NCBI GenBank assembly: GCA_963709295.1
Contig: CAVPVW010000004.1
Location: forward strand, 316,763 to 380,762
Direction: 5' to 3'
DNA: 64,000 nt
Origin: JBGPQJ01 sp963709295
GTDB taxonomy: Bacteria; Chloroflexota; Anaerolineae; Anaerolineales; Villigracilaceae
Made by a program: the position numbers and the translations under genes. Positions 16,875 to 25,783 of this stretch are shown in pieces; position 1 is the stretch's first letter; each line of letters starts with the position of its first letter. The notes below the pieces were generated by a model. It had not been told where the DNA came from. It made no database searches and was given only the letters and a program-made list of their open reading frames with translations.

Positions 16875-18137
16875 ATGAGAATCACGATACTTAATGGCAA
16901 TCCGACTTCATCGACATTCGACTCGTATCTTTCGCAGCTAAAATCGAGCCTCGAAGCCAATCAAAATTCCGTCACCCGCCTCGACCTGCGCGACCTGCCC
17001 CTGCGCCACTGCGTCGGCTGCTGGGGCTGCTGGGTCAAGACCCCCGGCGAATGTGTGGCGCGCGACGCCAGCCTCGAAATGGACCGGGCGGTCATCAATG
17101 CTGATTTCGTCCTGTGGGCAGCCCCGCTCAAAATGGGGTTCCCCGCTGAACTGCTTAAAATGGCGCTGGATAAACACCTGCCTCTGATCCACCCCTACAT
17201 GGAAGTCGCCTATGGGGAATCACATCACCTGCGGCGTTACAAGCGTTATCCTCGCGTGGGATTGCTGCTTGAAAAAGAATCCATGACGGATGAACGCGAC
17301 CTGCAGATCGTGCGCGATATTTTTTGCCGCACCGCCATCAATTTTAAAACCCGTCTGGAATTTTTACTGACCGCAGATGGCCCGGTCGAAGAGGTCGTTT
17401 CGCGAATTCTGGATCCAAAGGCAGAGGGTCTGCCTCTTCCGCTTCGATTGGCGCCGACTGCCGGGATTTCGATCACCCCTCCTTCCCGGTTGACTCTCTT
17501 TAATGGCTCGCCGCGCGGCCGCAGGGGCAACACTCCTCTCATGCTCGAGCAGCTTGCCCGGGGTTTCGGCAACCCGGCGGAAATCCATCACCTCGTGCGC
17601 ATGAAAGAGACGGACAGGATGGTGCAGGCGTTTGCCGAATCCGAGTGCGCCATCATCGGTTTTCCGCTGTACACCGACGCCATGCCCGGACTGGTCAAAC
17701 ACTTCATCGAAGCGTTGGAGCCGCTCACCGGCAGGGGAGACAATCCTTCCGTGGGTTTCCTGGTGCAATCCGGTTTTCCGGAAGGGTTGCATTCGCGTTA
17801 CATTGAGCGTTACCTCGAAAAGCTGGCGGCCCGTTTGGGCTCTCCCTACCTGGGGACGATCGTCAAGGGGAACGGCGAGGGGACACGGGTGATGCCCGCG
17901 GATATGACGCGCAGCTTGTTTGAAAATCTGCAGGCGGTCGGAGCCGGGTTGGCTCGAGATGGAAGTTTCGACCCGCAGGCCCTGGCTCGCATTGCCGCGC
18001 CTGAGAGCTTTCCTTCGTACCTAGGACCGGTATTCAAGGTCTTCCTGCGCCTGCCAATGGCTCATTCCTACTTTGATAACATGCTTAAAAAGAATGGCGT
18101 CTACGAGCAGCGTTTTGCCCAACCGTTCGTCGACTAA
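16875..18137 (+). CDS. tandem two-domain NADPH-dependent FMN reductase-like protein
   Basis: A 420-residue protein made of two flavodoxin-like FMN reductase domains. The first (about 1-190) begins MRITILNGNPTSSTFDSYL and carries the cysteine pattern CVGCWGCWVKTPGEC of iron-sulfur flavoproteins. The second (about 205-400) begins LTLFNGSPRGRRGNTPLML and has IIGFPLYTDAMPGLVKHF but lacks the cysteines. Single-domain proteins of this family are about 200 residues, so this is an internal duplication or fusion. The likely role is flavin- or quinone-linked reduction of an unknown compound sensed by PadR. Confidence 0.85.
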   Translation: MRITILNGNPTSSTFDSYLSQLKSSLEANQNSVTRLDLRDLPLRHCVGCWGCWVKTPGECVARDASLEMDRAVINADFVLWAAPLKMGFPAELLKMALDKHLPLIHPYMEVAYGESHHLRRYKRYPRVGLLLEKESMTDERDLQIVRDIFCRTAINFKTRLEFLLTADGPVEEVVSRILDPKAEGLPLPLRLAPTAGISITPPSRLTLFNGSPRGRRGNTPLMLEQLARGFGNPAEIHHLVRMKETDRMVQAFAESECAIIGFPLYTDAMPGLVKHFIEALEPLTGRGDNPSVGFLVQSGFPEGLHSRYIERYLEKLAARLGSPYLGTIVKGNGEGTRVMPADMTRSLFENLQAVGAGLARDGSFDPQALARIAAPESFPSYLGPVFKVFLRLPMAHSYFDNMLKKNGVYEQRFAQPFVD

Positions 18138-18152
18138 ATCAGGAGACCATCC

Positions 18153-18609
18153 ATGTGGTTCATGAATAAGATCGCCAACCCGCTGGTAGGCCTGATCCTG
18201 CGATCCCCCTTGCACGGAATCATGAGCGCTGCAGTGCTGCTGATCACCTATCGCGGACGGAAAACCGGCAGGGAATACACCCTGCCGGTCCAGTATGTGC
18301 AGGAAGGCGAGACGATCTACATCGTTCCCGGGGCAGCGGAGAATAAAACCTGGTGGCGCAACCTGCGGGGGGGAGCCACAGTAAATCTTCGCCTGCGCGG
18401 AAAGCAACAACGGGGACGCGCCACTCTTCTGGAGGGAGAGACGGATATTGAATCCATTGCAGCGGCGTTTCTTCCCTACCTGAAGCGCTTTCCGCCCTCC
18501 GCTAAAATCCACTCCATCCGCAGTTAAGGAGGATGGCAGCTTCGATTTGGAAGATATTCGAAAAGCGGCCAAATCCCTGGTCATCGTTCGCGTGGACATA
18601 AAAGAATGA
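18153..18609 (+). CDS. F420-dependent nitroreductase-like (DDN family) protein, frameshifted
   Basis: A small split-barrel flavin/F420-binding protein. LLITYRGRKTGREYTLPVQY and GAAENKTWWRNLRGG are typical of the deazaflavin-dependent nitroreductase family. The frame stops at 18527, but the expected C-terminus (KEDGSFDLEDIRKAAKSLVI and a few more) follows in another frame to TGA at 18607-18609; one extra base near 18522-18526 explains the break, giving 151 residues. The stop overlaps the next ATG. Confidence 0.8.
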
Positions 18610-19070
18610 GCTTGAAATTTCACCTGCTGAATGGCTTTCTGTTGATTGTCCCCTTGTTGATCTGGAACATCCTGCTTGGGCCAAAAATCACCGACCCTCA
18701 CATCACGTCAGACGCGAATTCGCCTCAATGGCTATTGATCGCCGAGAATATCACTCGAATTGCCGTTTTTGCCCTGCCCTTATTGATGCCGCTGCCGCGC
18801 GGAGTGGAATGGCAATCCTCGCTGGTCAGGGCTGGGCTGGCAGTTTACGTTTTTGGTACGCTGATTTATTTCGCTTCCTGGCTGCCTTTACTGCTTGCCC
18901 CTGATTCGGCCTGGAGCAGCAGCACCATCGTCTGGCTTGCCCCGCGCCTGACGCCCTTCCTTTGCTTCCTGGGAATTGCCATGATGTGTCAATCCTGGCC
19001 CTACGCCGTACTTTCGGCCTTGTTCATCTTTTTCCATACCTGGCATGGGGTACAAAACCTGAACCTTTAA
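18606..19070 (+). CDS. hypothetical four-helix membrane protein
   Basis: A 154-residue protein with four hydrophobic segments (about 5-25, 45-62, 78-98, 115-150). I do not recognise the family. Its start overlaps the restored end of the nitroreductase-like gene (ATGA), so it belongs to the PadR-headed unit, the last plus-strand gene before the convergent catabolic island. Confidence 0.7.
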   Translation: MSLKFHLLNGFLLIVPLLIWNILLGPKITDPHITSDANSPQWLLIAENITRIAVFALPLLMPLPRGVEWQSSLVRAGLAVYVFGTLIYFASWLPLLLAPDSAWSSSTIVWLAPRLTPFLCFLGIAMMCQSWPYAVLSALFIFFHTWHGVQNLNL

Positions 19071-19097
19071 GAGCCGCCAAGGGTGGATTTCATCGTT

Positions 19098-19145
19098 AAT
19101 CATAGAAGCTTCCAGCTAATCCCTGCTCAGAAAGCTTCTATGATT
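19098..19145. repeat. inverted repeat between convergent genes
   Basis: A 14-bp perfect inverted repeat (AATCATAGAAGCTT and AAGCTTCTATGATT) with a 20-nt loop separates convergent transcripts. Placement suits a bidirectional terminator, but neither side has a T-run, so termination strength is uncertain. Confidence 0.6.
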
Positions 19146-19184
19146 CAACCACCTCGGGAAATAGGCTAAACTCTTTTGTTTTGC

Positions 19185-20148
19185 TTACGCCCAGAACATA
19201 TCACCCGGAGCTTCCACGGTTACTGCTTCGCGGAGAGCGGCCAATCCTTTCGCAACTCCTTCGTCGAAGGACATCATCCCATCCTCGTGCTCGAGCGATA
19301 TCGCATGGTCATATCCAACCATTCTCAGTGCAGAAACGATATCCTTCCAAACCTTTATGTCGTGACCATATCCGATCGATCTGAAGGTCCATGAGCGATG
19401 AGGAATATCGGTGTAAGGTTTATGGTCATTGCAGCCGTTCACAGCCACGTTGAACGGATCCACATAGCAATCCTTGCCATGCACATGGACAATGGCGTCT
19501 CCCAGTTTTCGGATGGCAGCCACCGGGTCGACTCCATTCCAAAATAAATGACTGGGATCAAAGTTGCATCCCAGGGCAGGTCCGCAGGCGTCGCGCATTC
19601 TCAGCAGTGTCTCGACGTTGTATATCAACATCCCCGGATGCATTTCGATGCCGATCTTGACGTCATGATCTTCTGCGAATTTTGCAGCCTTACGCCAATA
19701 AGGGATGCCGACTTTGTTCCATTGATAATCGAGAATCTCGAGAAAATGCGGCGGCCAGGGGCATGTGACCCAATTGGGCATGGTATCAACGGGCGATCCG
19801 GCAGGGAGTCCCGAAAGGACATTCACCGCTCTTACACCGCACATCTGAGCCAGCCTGACTGTTTTCCGGAAGATTTCATCCGAGGCGGTGGTTAATTTTC
19901 TTGTCAGGTCCGATCGGGTCCCAGTGGCAGCTGAACGCGCTGATGATCATCCCCCGGCTTTCGACCGCTTTCATATAGGCTTTCCGCTGCTTATCACTTG
20001 ACAGGAGATCATCAATCGGGCAATGATGTGCTCCCGGCAAGCCGCCTGTTCCGATCTCTACGGCTGTCGCCCCATAGGAGAGAATCTTATCCAGCGCTTC
20101 TTCAAATGGCAATTTCTGATAAATGACAGAAAATACACCAATTCTCAT
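19185..20148 (-). CDS. sugar isomerase/epimerase-like TIM barrel (AP-endonuclease-2 fold), one frameshift
   Basis: A Xylose-isomerase-like TIM barrel of 320 residues after repair. The N-terminal piece (20148-19876) begins MRIGVFSVIYQKLPFEEAL; the remainder is open from about 19905 down. Deleting one A from AAAA (TTTT at 19896-19899) joins them through KKLTTASDEIFRKTV. The four metal ligands are present: Glu in IGIEMHPG, Asp in NFDPSHLFW, His in VHVHGKD and Glu in ISLEHED. Family members include inosose dehydratase, ketose epimerases and 3-keto-glycoside lyases and hydratases. It resembles the plus-arm protein at 45950-46921. Last gene of the minus arm. Confidence 0.85.
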
Positions 20149-20184
20149 CGTTCACTCCTTTTTATAAGTGCCAGTAATTTTCTG

Positions 20185-21336
20185 CTATTCTTCCACTTTG
20201 ATCCATCTTTTTTCCAGGGCAGATTTCTGGATTGCCTCACATAGTAACATTTCATGATGCCCATCTTTGAACGTGGCAAATTTTCCAGTCTCCGGCATTT
20301 TACCGGATTCCACAGCCCCGTAGAATTGACGGAAGACCTGGACGAACGTATCGGGATAGCCTTCCGCGTGCCCGCCAGGGAATCCGGTCAACGCTCTGGC
20401 TTCTGGATGGAACAGGGAGGGGTCTTTCGATAGCACCTGATTCGCTTGATCCCGGTAGCCAATCCAGAGCTCATTGGGATTTTCCTGTTCCCAGTGAAAG
20501 GCGGATTTCGATCCACTTATTTCAAACCAGAAGAAATTCTTGCGTCCTGCCGAGACCTGCGAAAGGCTAACGTTCCCAAGCGCGCCATTATTAAAACGGA
20601 ACAGGATAACTGCCACATCTTCGGTGTGAATTGGCACTTCCTTGGTGGATATATTCTTTTCGATCTTGCCTGCATAGGTCTCAATGTTGCCTTCAGGTTG
20701 CAACCGGGTTGCATGGACTGTTGAAAAATCAGCGAAAACTTCTGTGATCTTTAACCCGGTAAGATAGGTCACCATATCCATCCAGTGTGTGCCGATATCT
20801 GCGACAACACGCAGATGGCCGCCTTGATCGGGTTCAAGGCGCCAGTTCCAATCGGTCCGATGGAAGAGCCAATCCTGTAAATAGGCGCCATGGATGAGAT
20901 AAGGAGTGCCGACGTCACCCGCGGCAATCCTTGCCTGCGCCTCCTGACAGATTGGATAAAACCGCAAATTGTAATTAACTGCAGTGATCAGCCCTCTATC
21001 CTTCGCCAAATCAGACAATATCCGGGATTCCGATGACGTCATGGCAAGCGGTTTTTCACACAGAACATGTTTTCCTGCCTCCAAAGCCTGCTTTGCCTGG
21101 GAAAAATGCAAGTTGTTCGGCGTGCATAAGTGGACCGCTTTTACCTCCGGATCCGCGAAAGCTTCTTCATAGTTGCGATACCAACGCGGGATCGATAGTT
21201 CGGAGGCGGCTTTCTTTGCTTCGGTTTGATCTATACCGGCGACACCCAGGACTTCCACGCCCAGTCTTCTTAGGGCCTGGATATGTGTCCTCCCCATGAA
21301 CCCTAAACCGATGACAGCAACTTTTGGGTAACTCAT
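20185..21336 (-). CDS. Gfo/Idh/MocA-family oxidoreductase
   Basis: A 383-residue NAD(P)-dependent sugar or polyol dehydrogenase. The Rossmann motif is VIGLGFMGRTHIQ, and the EKPLAMT motif with catalytic Lys follows at about 95. IGTHWMDMVTYL supplies the C-terminal catalytic His. Levoglucosan and 3-keto-glucose dehydrogenases share this GxHWxDxxxYL layout. The frame opens at 21363 but the ATG at 21336 has GGAGG six bases upstream. It sits among four TIM-barrel genes, the pairing seen in keto-glycoside and inositol pathways. Confidence 0.9.
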   Translation of the reverse strand: MSYPKVAVIGLGFMGRTHIQALRRLGVEVLGVAGIDQTEAKKAASELSIPRWYRNYEEAFADPEVKAVHLCTPNNLHFSQAKQALEAGKHVLCEKPLAMTSSESRILSDLAKDRGLITAVNYNLRFYPICQEAQARIAAGDVGTPYLIHGAYLQDWLFHRTDWNWRLEPDQGGHLRVVADIGTHWMDMVTYLTGLKITEVFADFSTVHATRLQPEGNIETYAGKIEKNISTKEVPIHTEDVAVILFRFNNGALGNVSLSQVSAGRKNFFWFEISGSKSAFHWEQENPNELWIGYRDQANQVLSKDPSLFHPEARALTGFPGGHAEGYPDTFVQVFRQFYGAVESGKMPETGKFATFKDGHHEMLLCEAIQKSALEKRWIKVEE

Positions 21337-21428
21337 AGAACCTCCGAAAAATTTAATAACCACTCGATAAGCTGAGAATCAATAATTTATTTAATCAATT
21401 ATTGCTAAGTGCGTACAGGTCTGCTTCG

Positions 21429-21488
21429 ATAAGACCCGGTTCTTCCAGACAACCAACGATACCGATTATTGGAAGAACCGGGTCTTAT
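21429..21488. repeat. long inverted repeat in minus-arm operon
   Basis: A perfect 19-bp inverted repeat (ATAAGACCCGGTTCTTCCA and its complement) with a 22-nt loop occupies the gap between two minus-strand genes. The stem is strong but lacks a flanking T-run. It may stabilise or separate mRNA segments, or be a small repeat element. Confidence 0.7.
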
Positions 21489-21522
21489 TAAAACCACATC
21501 ATTTCCTGGTAATAAAATTCTG

Positions 21523-22350
21523 CTAGATCAATTTGCTTAGATGCTGAAAGCTGCGAATCGCGTCTGGGACAGTTCCACATTCGACGCTGAAAACGATATC
21601 GTTCGGGCATTTCTTGACAGTCTCGATGACTCGTTTCCAATCCACGACCCCATCCCCGCAAGCGCAGCCGACCGGCGTACCGGTAACCTTTCCTTTTTCC
21701 TCACCACTTTGCGAGAAGCTGATGTCTTTTGCATGGAGATGAACAAGGCGGGAGTTCACATGGGATAGCCACTCATACGTATCGGTGGTGCCGGCCAGGT
21801 AACTGTTGCCGGTGTCGTAGTTGATCCCGATCGCAGGGGATTTCACCAGCTCATAAATGCTGTCGAGTCCTTCCTGGGATTTGCTGTATTGTTGGTGAGG
21901 CTCGAGGCCGATCTTGATTCCATACCGCTCTGCGACCAGTGAAGCTTCCTTGAGAGTATAGGTCATCAGCTGGTAATCCATCTCTTTGGTCGTCCACTCC
22001 GGTTTGGGTCCCTCGTCCGTGTTCACCACCGGAGCTCCCGCATCGGATGCCCACCGGATCGCCTGTTTCAAGTATTCGACGCTGATCTCAGGCTTGCAAA
22101 GGGGAGTGTGCGAAGATAGGCCCGAGAGTTTGATTTTGTTTTTATCGCACAGGTCTTTTACCCAGCGCGGATCGTCAAACATGGATACGCTATGAAAATA
22201 GCGCGCTTCACTGAGCAGTTCCCGGCCCAGATGCACCATGGGTTCAATATATTGGTATCCGATCTCTGCTGCTTTTTCGACACCCCATGCGAACGGTTTG
22301 TCATGATGGCGGACAAACTCCATATTGATTCCTAGAAATATCTTGCCCAT
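21523..22350 (-). CDS. sugar isomerase/epimerase-like TIM barrel
   Basis: A 275-residue Xylose-isomerase-like TIM barrel. Metal ligands are visible: Glu in IKIGLEPHQQYS, Asp in INYDTGNSYLAG, His in LVHLHAKDI and Glu in VFSVECGT. The VTGTPVGCACGDGVVDW block before the last ligand also occurs, in altered form, in the next gene upstream (ELTGIAVSQCAIGDGVNG), indicating that these two are paralogues. Good AAGGAG ribosome-binding site. Substrate unknown; lyase/hydratase action on keto-sugars and ketose epimerisation are both possible. Confidence 0.85.
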   Translation of the reverse strand: MGKIFLGINMEFVRHHDKPFAWGVEKAAEIGYQYIEPMVHLGRELLSEARYFHSVSMFDDPRWVKDLCDKNKIKLSGLSSHTPLCKPEISVEYLKQAIRWASDAGAPVVNTDEGPKPEWTTKEMDYQLMTYTLKEASLVAERYGIKIGLEPHQQYSKSQEGLDSIYELVKSPAIGINYDTGNSYLAGTTDTYEWLSHVNSRLVHLHAKDISFSQSGEEKGKVTGTPVGCACGDGVVDWKRVIETVKKCPNDIVFSVECGTVPDAIRSFQHLSKLI

Positions 22351-22382
22351 TTGTCTCTCCTTTGAAAAAAAGCAATGAGGTG

Positions 22383-23265
22383 CTACTTCTTTTTGGCTGC
22401 CAACCGTTTATTCGCGTCCTCAACCAAGGGGCGGACATAACGCCAGACTTTTCTCGATCATGGGACCGCCCTGTCCTTCGCATTCCAGGCTGACCACTCC
22501 GTCATAATTTATGTCCACGAGAATGTCAAAGCATTTTTTAATATTTTCGCCATTCACGCCATCTCCGATGGCACACTGGCTGACGGCGATACCGGTCAAC
22601 TCGCCGCGCAGGGATTTGGCGAGAGATTCGCTCACATCTTTCACGTGCACATGACTGACCTTGTTCTTGAATTTTTGCAGGAATGCAACGGGATCCTGAC
22701 CGGCGATAAAAGTGTTTCCGGTGTCCATGTTCATGCGCAAGTAGGGACTGTCTGCAAACGCCAGCATTTTTTCCATGAATTCCGGTTTGGTGGTGTAGTA
22801 TCCATGCGGCTCGATATCAATGATCATTTTGTACCGTTCGGCAACTTCGATGATCTGGCCGTATGCCCGTTTCATCATATCGAGCGCTTGTTCGTGAGAA
22901 AGACCCTTTGGGGCAAAGCGATCGTCCGTCGTATCGATATGATCACATCCGACGATGTACGCCCAGCGGATTGTCCGCAGCGTGTATTCGACCCCCAGGG
23001 AAGTCCCTTCCGGCAGTGACATGGGAAAGGCAGCGTCGATTTGAGAAAACCGAACACCGTACTTCTCGATTTTTTCACGCCACATCATCGGATCTTCCCA
23101 CATGGCCACATGAGGTTGGTATCCCAAACCATGGATCCAGCTTACCCCATCGATCATCCCGCATTCGATCCAATGCACATCATTTTTCTGGGCCCATTGA
23201 AGAGCCTGTTCGAAACTCCAGTAACTGCTATTAAATGCGTCCGTATGGAAACCAATTTCAATCAT
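22383..23265 (-). CDS. sugar isomerase/epimerase-like TIM barrel, C-terminal frameshift
   Basis: A TIM barrel paralogous to the following gene, with ligands in IDIEPHGYYT, MNMDTGNTFIAG, VSHVHVKDV and VVSLECEG. As written it stops at 22420 (281 residues). Removing one T (AA at 22439-22440) extends it by YVRPLVEDANKRLAAKKK to TAG at 22383-22385, a basic tail typical of the family, for 293 residues. The ATG at 23265 has AAGGAG upstream. It follows the solute-binding protein gene after a hairpin. Confidence 0.82.
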
Positions 23266-23304
23266 GGTGATCGAACTCCTTCCATGGAGAATAATTGCAC
23301 CTTG

Positions 23305-23341
23305 AAAATGAGCCCACCCGAGATCCGAGCGGGCTCATTTT
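23305..23341 (-). terminator. intercistronic hairpin after the solute-binding protein gene
   Basis: An 11-bp stem (AAAATGAGCCC and GGGCTCATTTT) lies 22 nt after the binding-protein stop and before the next TIM-barrel gene. On the minus strand the stem ends in TTTTC. Such hairpins behind binding-protein genes commonly protect their mRNA and lower expression of genes downstream; that role is inferred. Confidence 0.75.
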
Positions 23342-23362
23342 CTTTACTTCATGCAATACAGC

Positions 23363-24631
23363 TTAGGGCATGACGTCCTGATACTTGGTGGTATCGAGGG
23401 CTTGCCAGGCTTCCGGCCAGTTGCTCATATCCTCAGCGCCGCTCATAACATAATACAGCGGGGGCATGCCGTTGCCGATGTAGTTCTCGAGGTTTTCAGC
23501 ATTGATATCCGGCTGGGGCAGAACCCAGTTGTGCTGGACAGGCTTACCCTGCAGGAAATTGACTGCAGCCAGAACAGCGGTGCGCCACTGGAAGGTCGAG
23601 AAGGTGGGCGCAAGACCGTTGATGTCATTCGCTGCCCAATATTCCAGGAAGTCCTGCTGATCCTCGCCGATCATGACTTTCGGATAAGGCGCTCCGGCAT
23701 CCTTGAAGGCTTCGAGGATGGTCACAGCGGTACCACCAGCGTCCATCCAGACGGCATCGATGGTGCCATATTTGGCCAGGTAGTCGCTCACAACCGTGCT
23801 GGCTTTGAAGGAATCGTAGGCAACAAATTCGACACCGATGACGTTGATCTGGGGGTTCTCTTCAAAGATCTTGCGGGCTGCACCCCAGCGCTGTTCAAGC
23901 ACGTCCACACCCGGGAGGATGCGGAAAGCAAGCACGTTACCGCCTTCAGGACCGAGATCATCCACAACCTTCTGGGCACCCAGAATACCGAAGGCATAAC
24001 CACCGATGGTGCGTTCGGAAACGACCGGGCAGTCAGTCTGGGCATAGCGGTCGAACTGAATAACCGGCATCACTTCGCAGGCTTTTTCAACGATGGGAGT
24101 CAAGGCTTCGGAGGTGTTGGAGGCAACGATCAGGAGGTCGCATTTCCCGGGGGTATTGATGATATCCTGGATGTCTGCGATCTGCTTGGCATCGTCACCT
24201 GCGGCATCGAGGTGGTAGAAGTTCTTGACGAGGCCTGCACCACGGAGCATTTCAACCTGCTCGCGCATGGTCACATACCCGGTCACACGCCAAGGATTAT
24301 TGACACCAGCGTTTGAGAAGCAGAGATTGTAGGGGGGTTCCTTGCCGGCAAAGCTGGCATACTCCGGGTATTTGCTGATATCGGTGGGGTTGTCGACCAG
24401 ATACTGCAGGTAGATCGGGTCGTTCGGATTGACAGGTTTTGCACTCATCAAATCCTTGTTAATTGCATAATCCTTGTCATTGAAGAACTGAGGTGCAACT
24501 TTCGCGGATTCCATCTGTAAGCCGGGATTGGCAGCGGCTTCAGATTCTTCAGGAGCCGCAGGGGCGCAAGCCGAGAACAATATGGTCAGTCCAACGAGCA
24601 GTGCCAACATGACGAAAATACTTTTCTTCAT
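23363..24631 (-). CDS. sugar ABC transporter substrate-binding lipoprotein
   Basis: A 422-residue periplasmic-binding-protein type 1 (ribose-binding-like) lipoprotein. The signal peptide is MKKSIFVMLALLVGLTILFS followed by the lipobox Cys (LFSAC), then a flexible acidic linker. Two alternating domains follow, with IVASNTSEALTP, VIQFDRYAQTD and WMDAGGTAVTILEAFKDAG. It should capture a sugar, polyol or glycoside outside the membrane for the two permeases and the ATPase encoded upstream. At 422 residues it is longer than classical RbsB (about 300). GGAGGAG precedes the ATG. Confidence 0.92.
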   Translation of the reverse strand: MKKSIFVMLALLVGLTILFSACAPAAPEESEAAANPGLQMESAKVAPQFFNDKDYAINKDLMSAKPVNPNDPIYLQYLVDNPTDISKYPEYASFAGKEPPYNLCFSNAGVNNPWRVTGYVTMREQVEMLRGAGLVKNFYHLDAAGDDAKQIADIQDIINTPGKCDLLIVASNTSEALTPIVEKACEVMPVIQFDRYAQTDCPVVSERTIGGYAFGILGAQKVVDDLGPEGGNVLAFRILPGVDVLEQRWGAARKIFEENPQINVIGVEFVAYDSFKASTVVSDYLAKYGTIDAVWMDAGGTAVTILEAFKDAGAPYPKVMIGEDQQDFLEYWAANDINGLAPTFSTFQWRTAVLAAVNFLQGKPVQHNWVLPQPDINAENLENYIGNGMPPLYYVMSGAEDMSNWPEAWQALDTTKYQDVMP

Positions 24632-24763
24632 TAGCTTTCTCCTCCAATATGAAAAATGTTTGGATTTTGAATTACGGATTGACTATCCCTTGCTTCTAAC
24701 ATGTTTCAATCGATTGCACCACCTCCTTTTCAGCATCATTCATTAAAACAACCTCATCACCTT

Positions 24764-25771
24764 TTACCGCTTTTTCATGGTGCTAAGCGCCGAATAAGCC
24801 ACTACTCCAATAATGATCAGCCCCTGGACTGCATCGGTATAGGGTTTTGGTAATCCAAGCTGGTTCAAGAGGTTGACGATCGCCTGTAACGTAAAAGCGC
24901 CAAAAATTACATTGATCACGTTCCCCTTTCCGCCTCCCAGGAGAACGCCACCGATGACGCAAGCCGCGATCGCCTGCATTTCCATCCCTTCTCCGATGGT
25001 CACATTCACACCGCCGTAACCGGCGACCATGATCCCGCCCAGGACAGCCAAAACGCTGCAGACTATGAAGGTCATCACGCGGACAAGTTTCTTCCTTACT
25101 CCGGAGAAACCCGCTGCGACCATATTATCTCCAACGGCGAGGATCTGCCGGCCATAATTTGTGCGGTGGAAAATGATATAGGTGATTATGGCCAGGATGA
25201 TCAGGATAATGAGAGAGTATGGGATCCTGGTAAAAAATGGCACGTCTTGTATATAGTTCCTGCCGAACATGCGGAAGTTGTCAGTCAGGTATCCTTTCGG
25301 CGCTCCGCCAACATAATAGAGGGCTGCGCCACGTACCACCATCATCATCCCAAGGGTGGTGATGAAGGATGGCACTTTAAGGAAACTCACCACCAATCCA
25401 TTGACGAGACCAATCAAAACACCGAAACAGATCAGGATGAGAATATTCGGGAGCGCATTGGAGGGGTCATTGGCCAGGTATTTTGAACTTGCCAATACAA
25501 CAAAGGTTACGATCGCACCGATGGAGAGATCAAAGCCTCCAAGAGCCAGGACAAACATTTGACCAATGGCCAGAACGGCCAACGGCGACGCCGGGCGGAA
25601 GAAAGTCATAATCCCATTCATTGTCTGGTAACCCGTGGGGTTTAAAAATCCCAAGGTGATAAAGATCAATAGAAACATAGGGTAGACAGGTGGGATCCTC
25701 CTGACCCAACCCCATAGCTTCCGGAGAAAATTGGGTGAAGAACCTTGCGATGAAAGTGACGAGGTTGTCAT
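24764..25771 (-). CDS. sugar ABC transporter permease (RbsC-like)
   Basis: A 335-residue inner-membrane permease of the branched-chain amino acid/ribose type, with about nine or ten membrane helices. LALGGFDLSIGAIVTFV, VPSFITTLGMMMVVRGAALY and ACVIGGVLLGGGKGNV are the conserved blocks of this family. It pairs with the related but distinct permease encoded just upstream, implying a heterodimeric channel. The 12-nt gap between the two genes suggests coupled translation. Confidence 0.93.
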   Translation of the reverse strand: MTTSSLSSQGSSPNFLRKLWGWVRRIPPVYPMFLLIFITLGFLNPTGYQTMNGIMTFFRPASPLAVLAIGQMFVLALGGFDLSIGAIVTFVVLASSKYLANDPSNALPNILILICFGVLIGLVNGLVVSFLKVPSFITTLGMMMVVRGAALYYVGGAPKGYLTDNFRMFGRNYIQDVPFFTRIPYSLIILIILAIITYIIFHRTNYGRQILAVGDNMVAAGFSGVRKKLVRVMTFIVCSVLAVLGGIMVAGYGGVNVTIGEGMEMQAIAACVIGGVLLGGGKGNVINVIFGAFTLQAIVNLLNQLGLPKPYTDAVQGLIIIGVVAYSALSTMKKR

Positions 25772-25783
25772 TCGATCTACTCC

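Noticed and set aside
19098..21488. Inverted repeats as ends of an insertion sequence
   Set aside because: No transposase lies between them; the two repeats differ in sequence, and each is a self-contained stem-loop in a gene gap.
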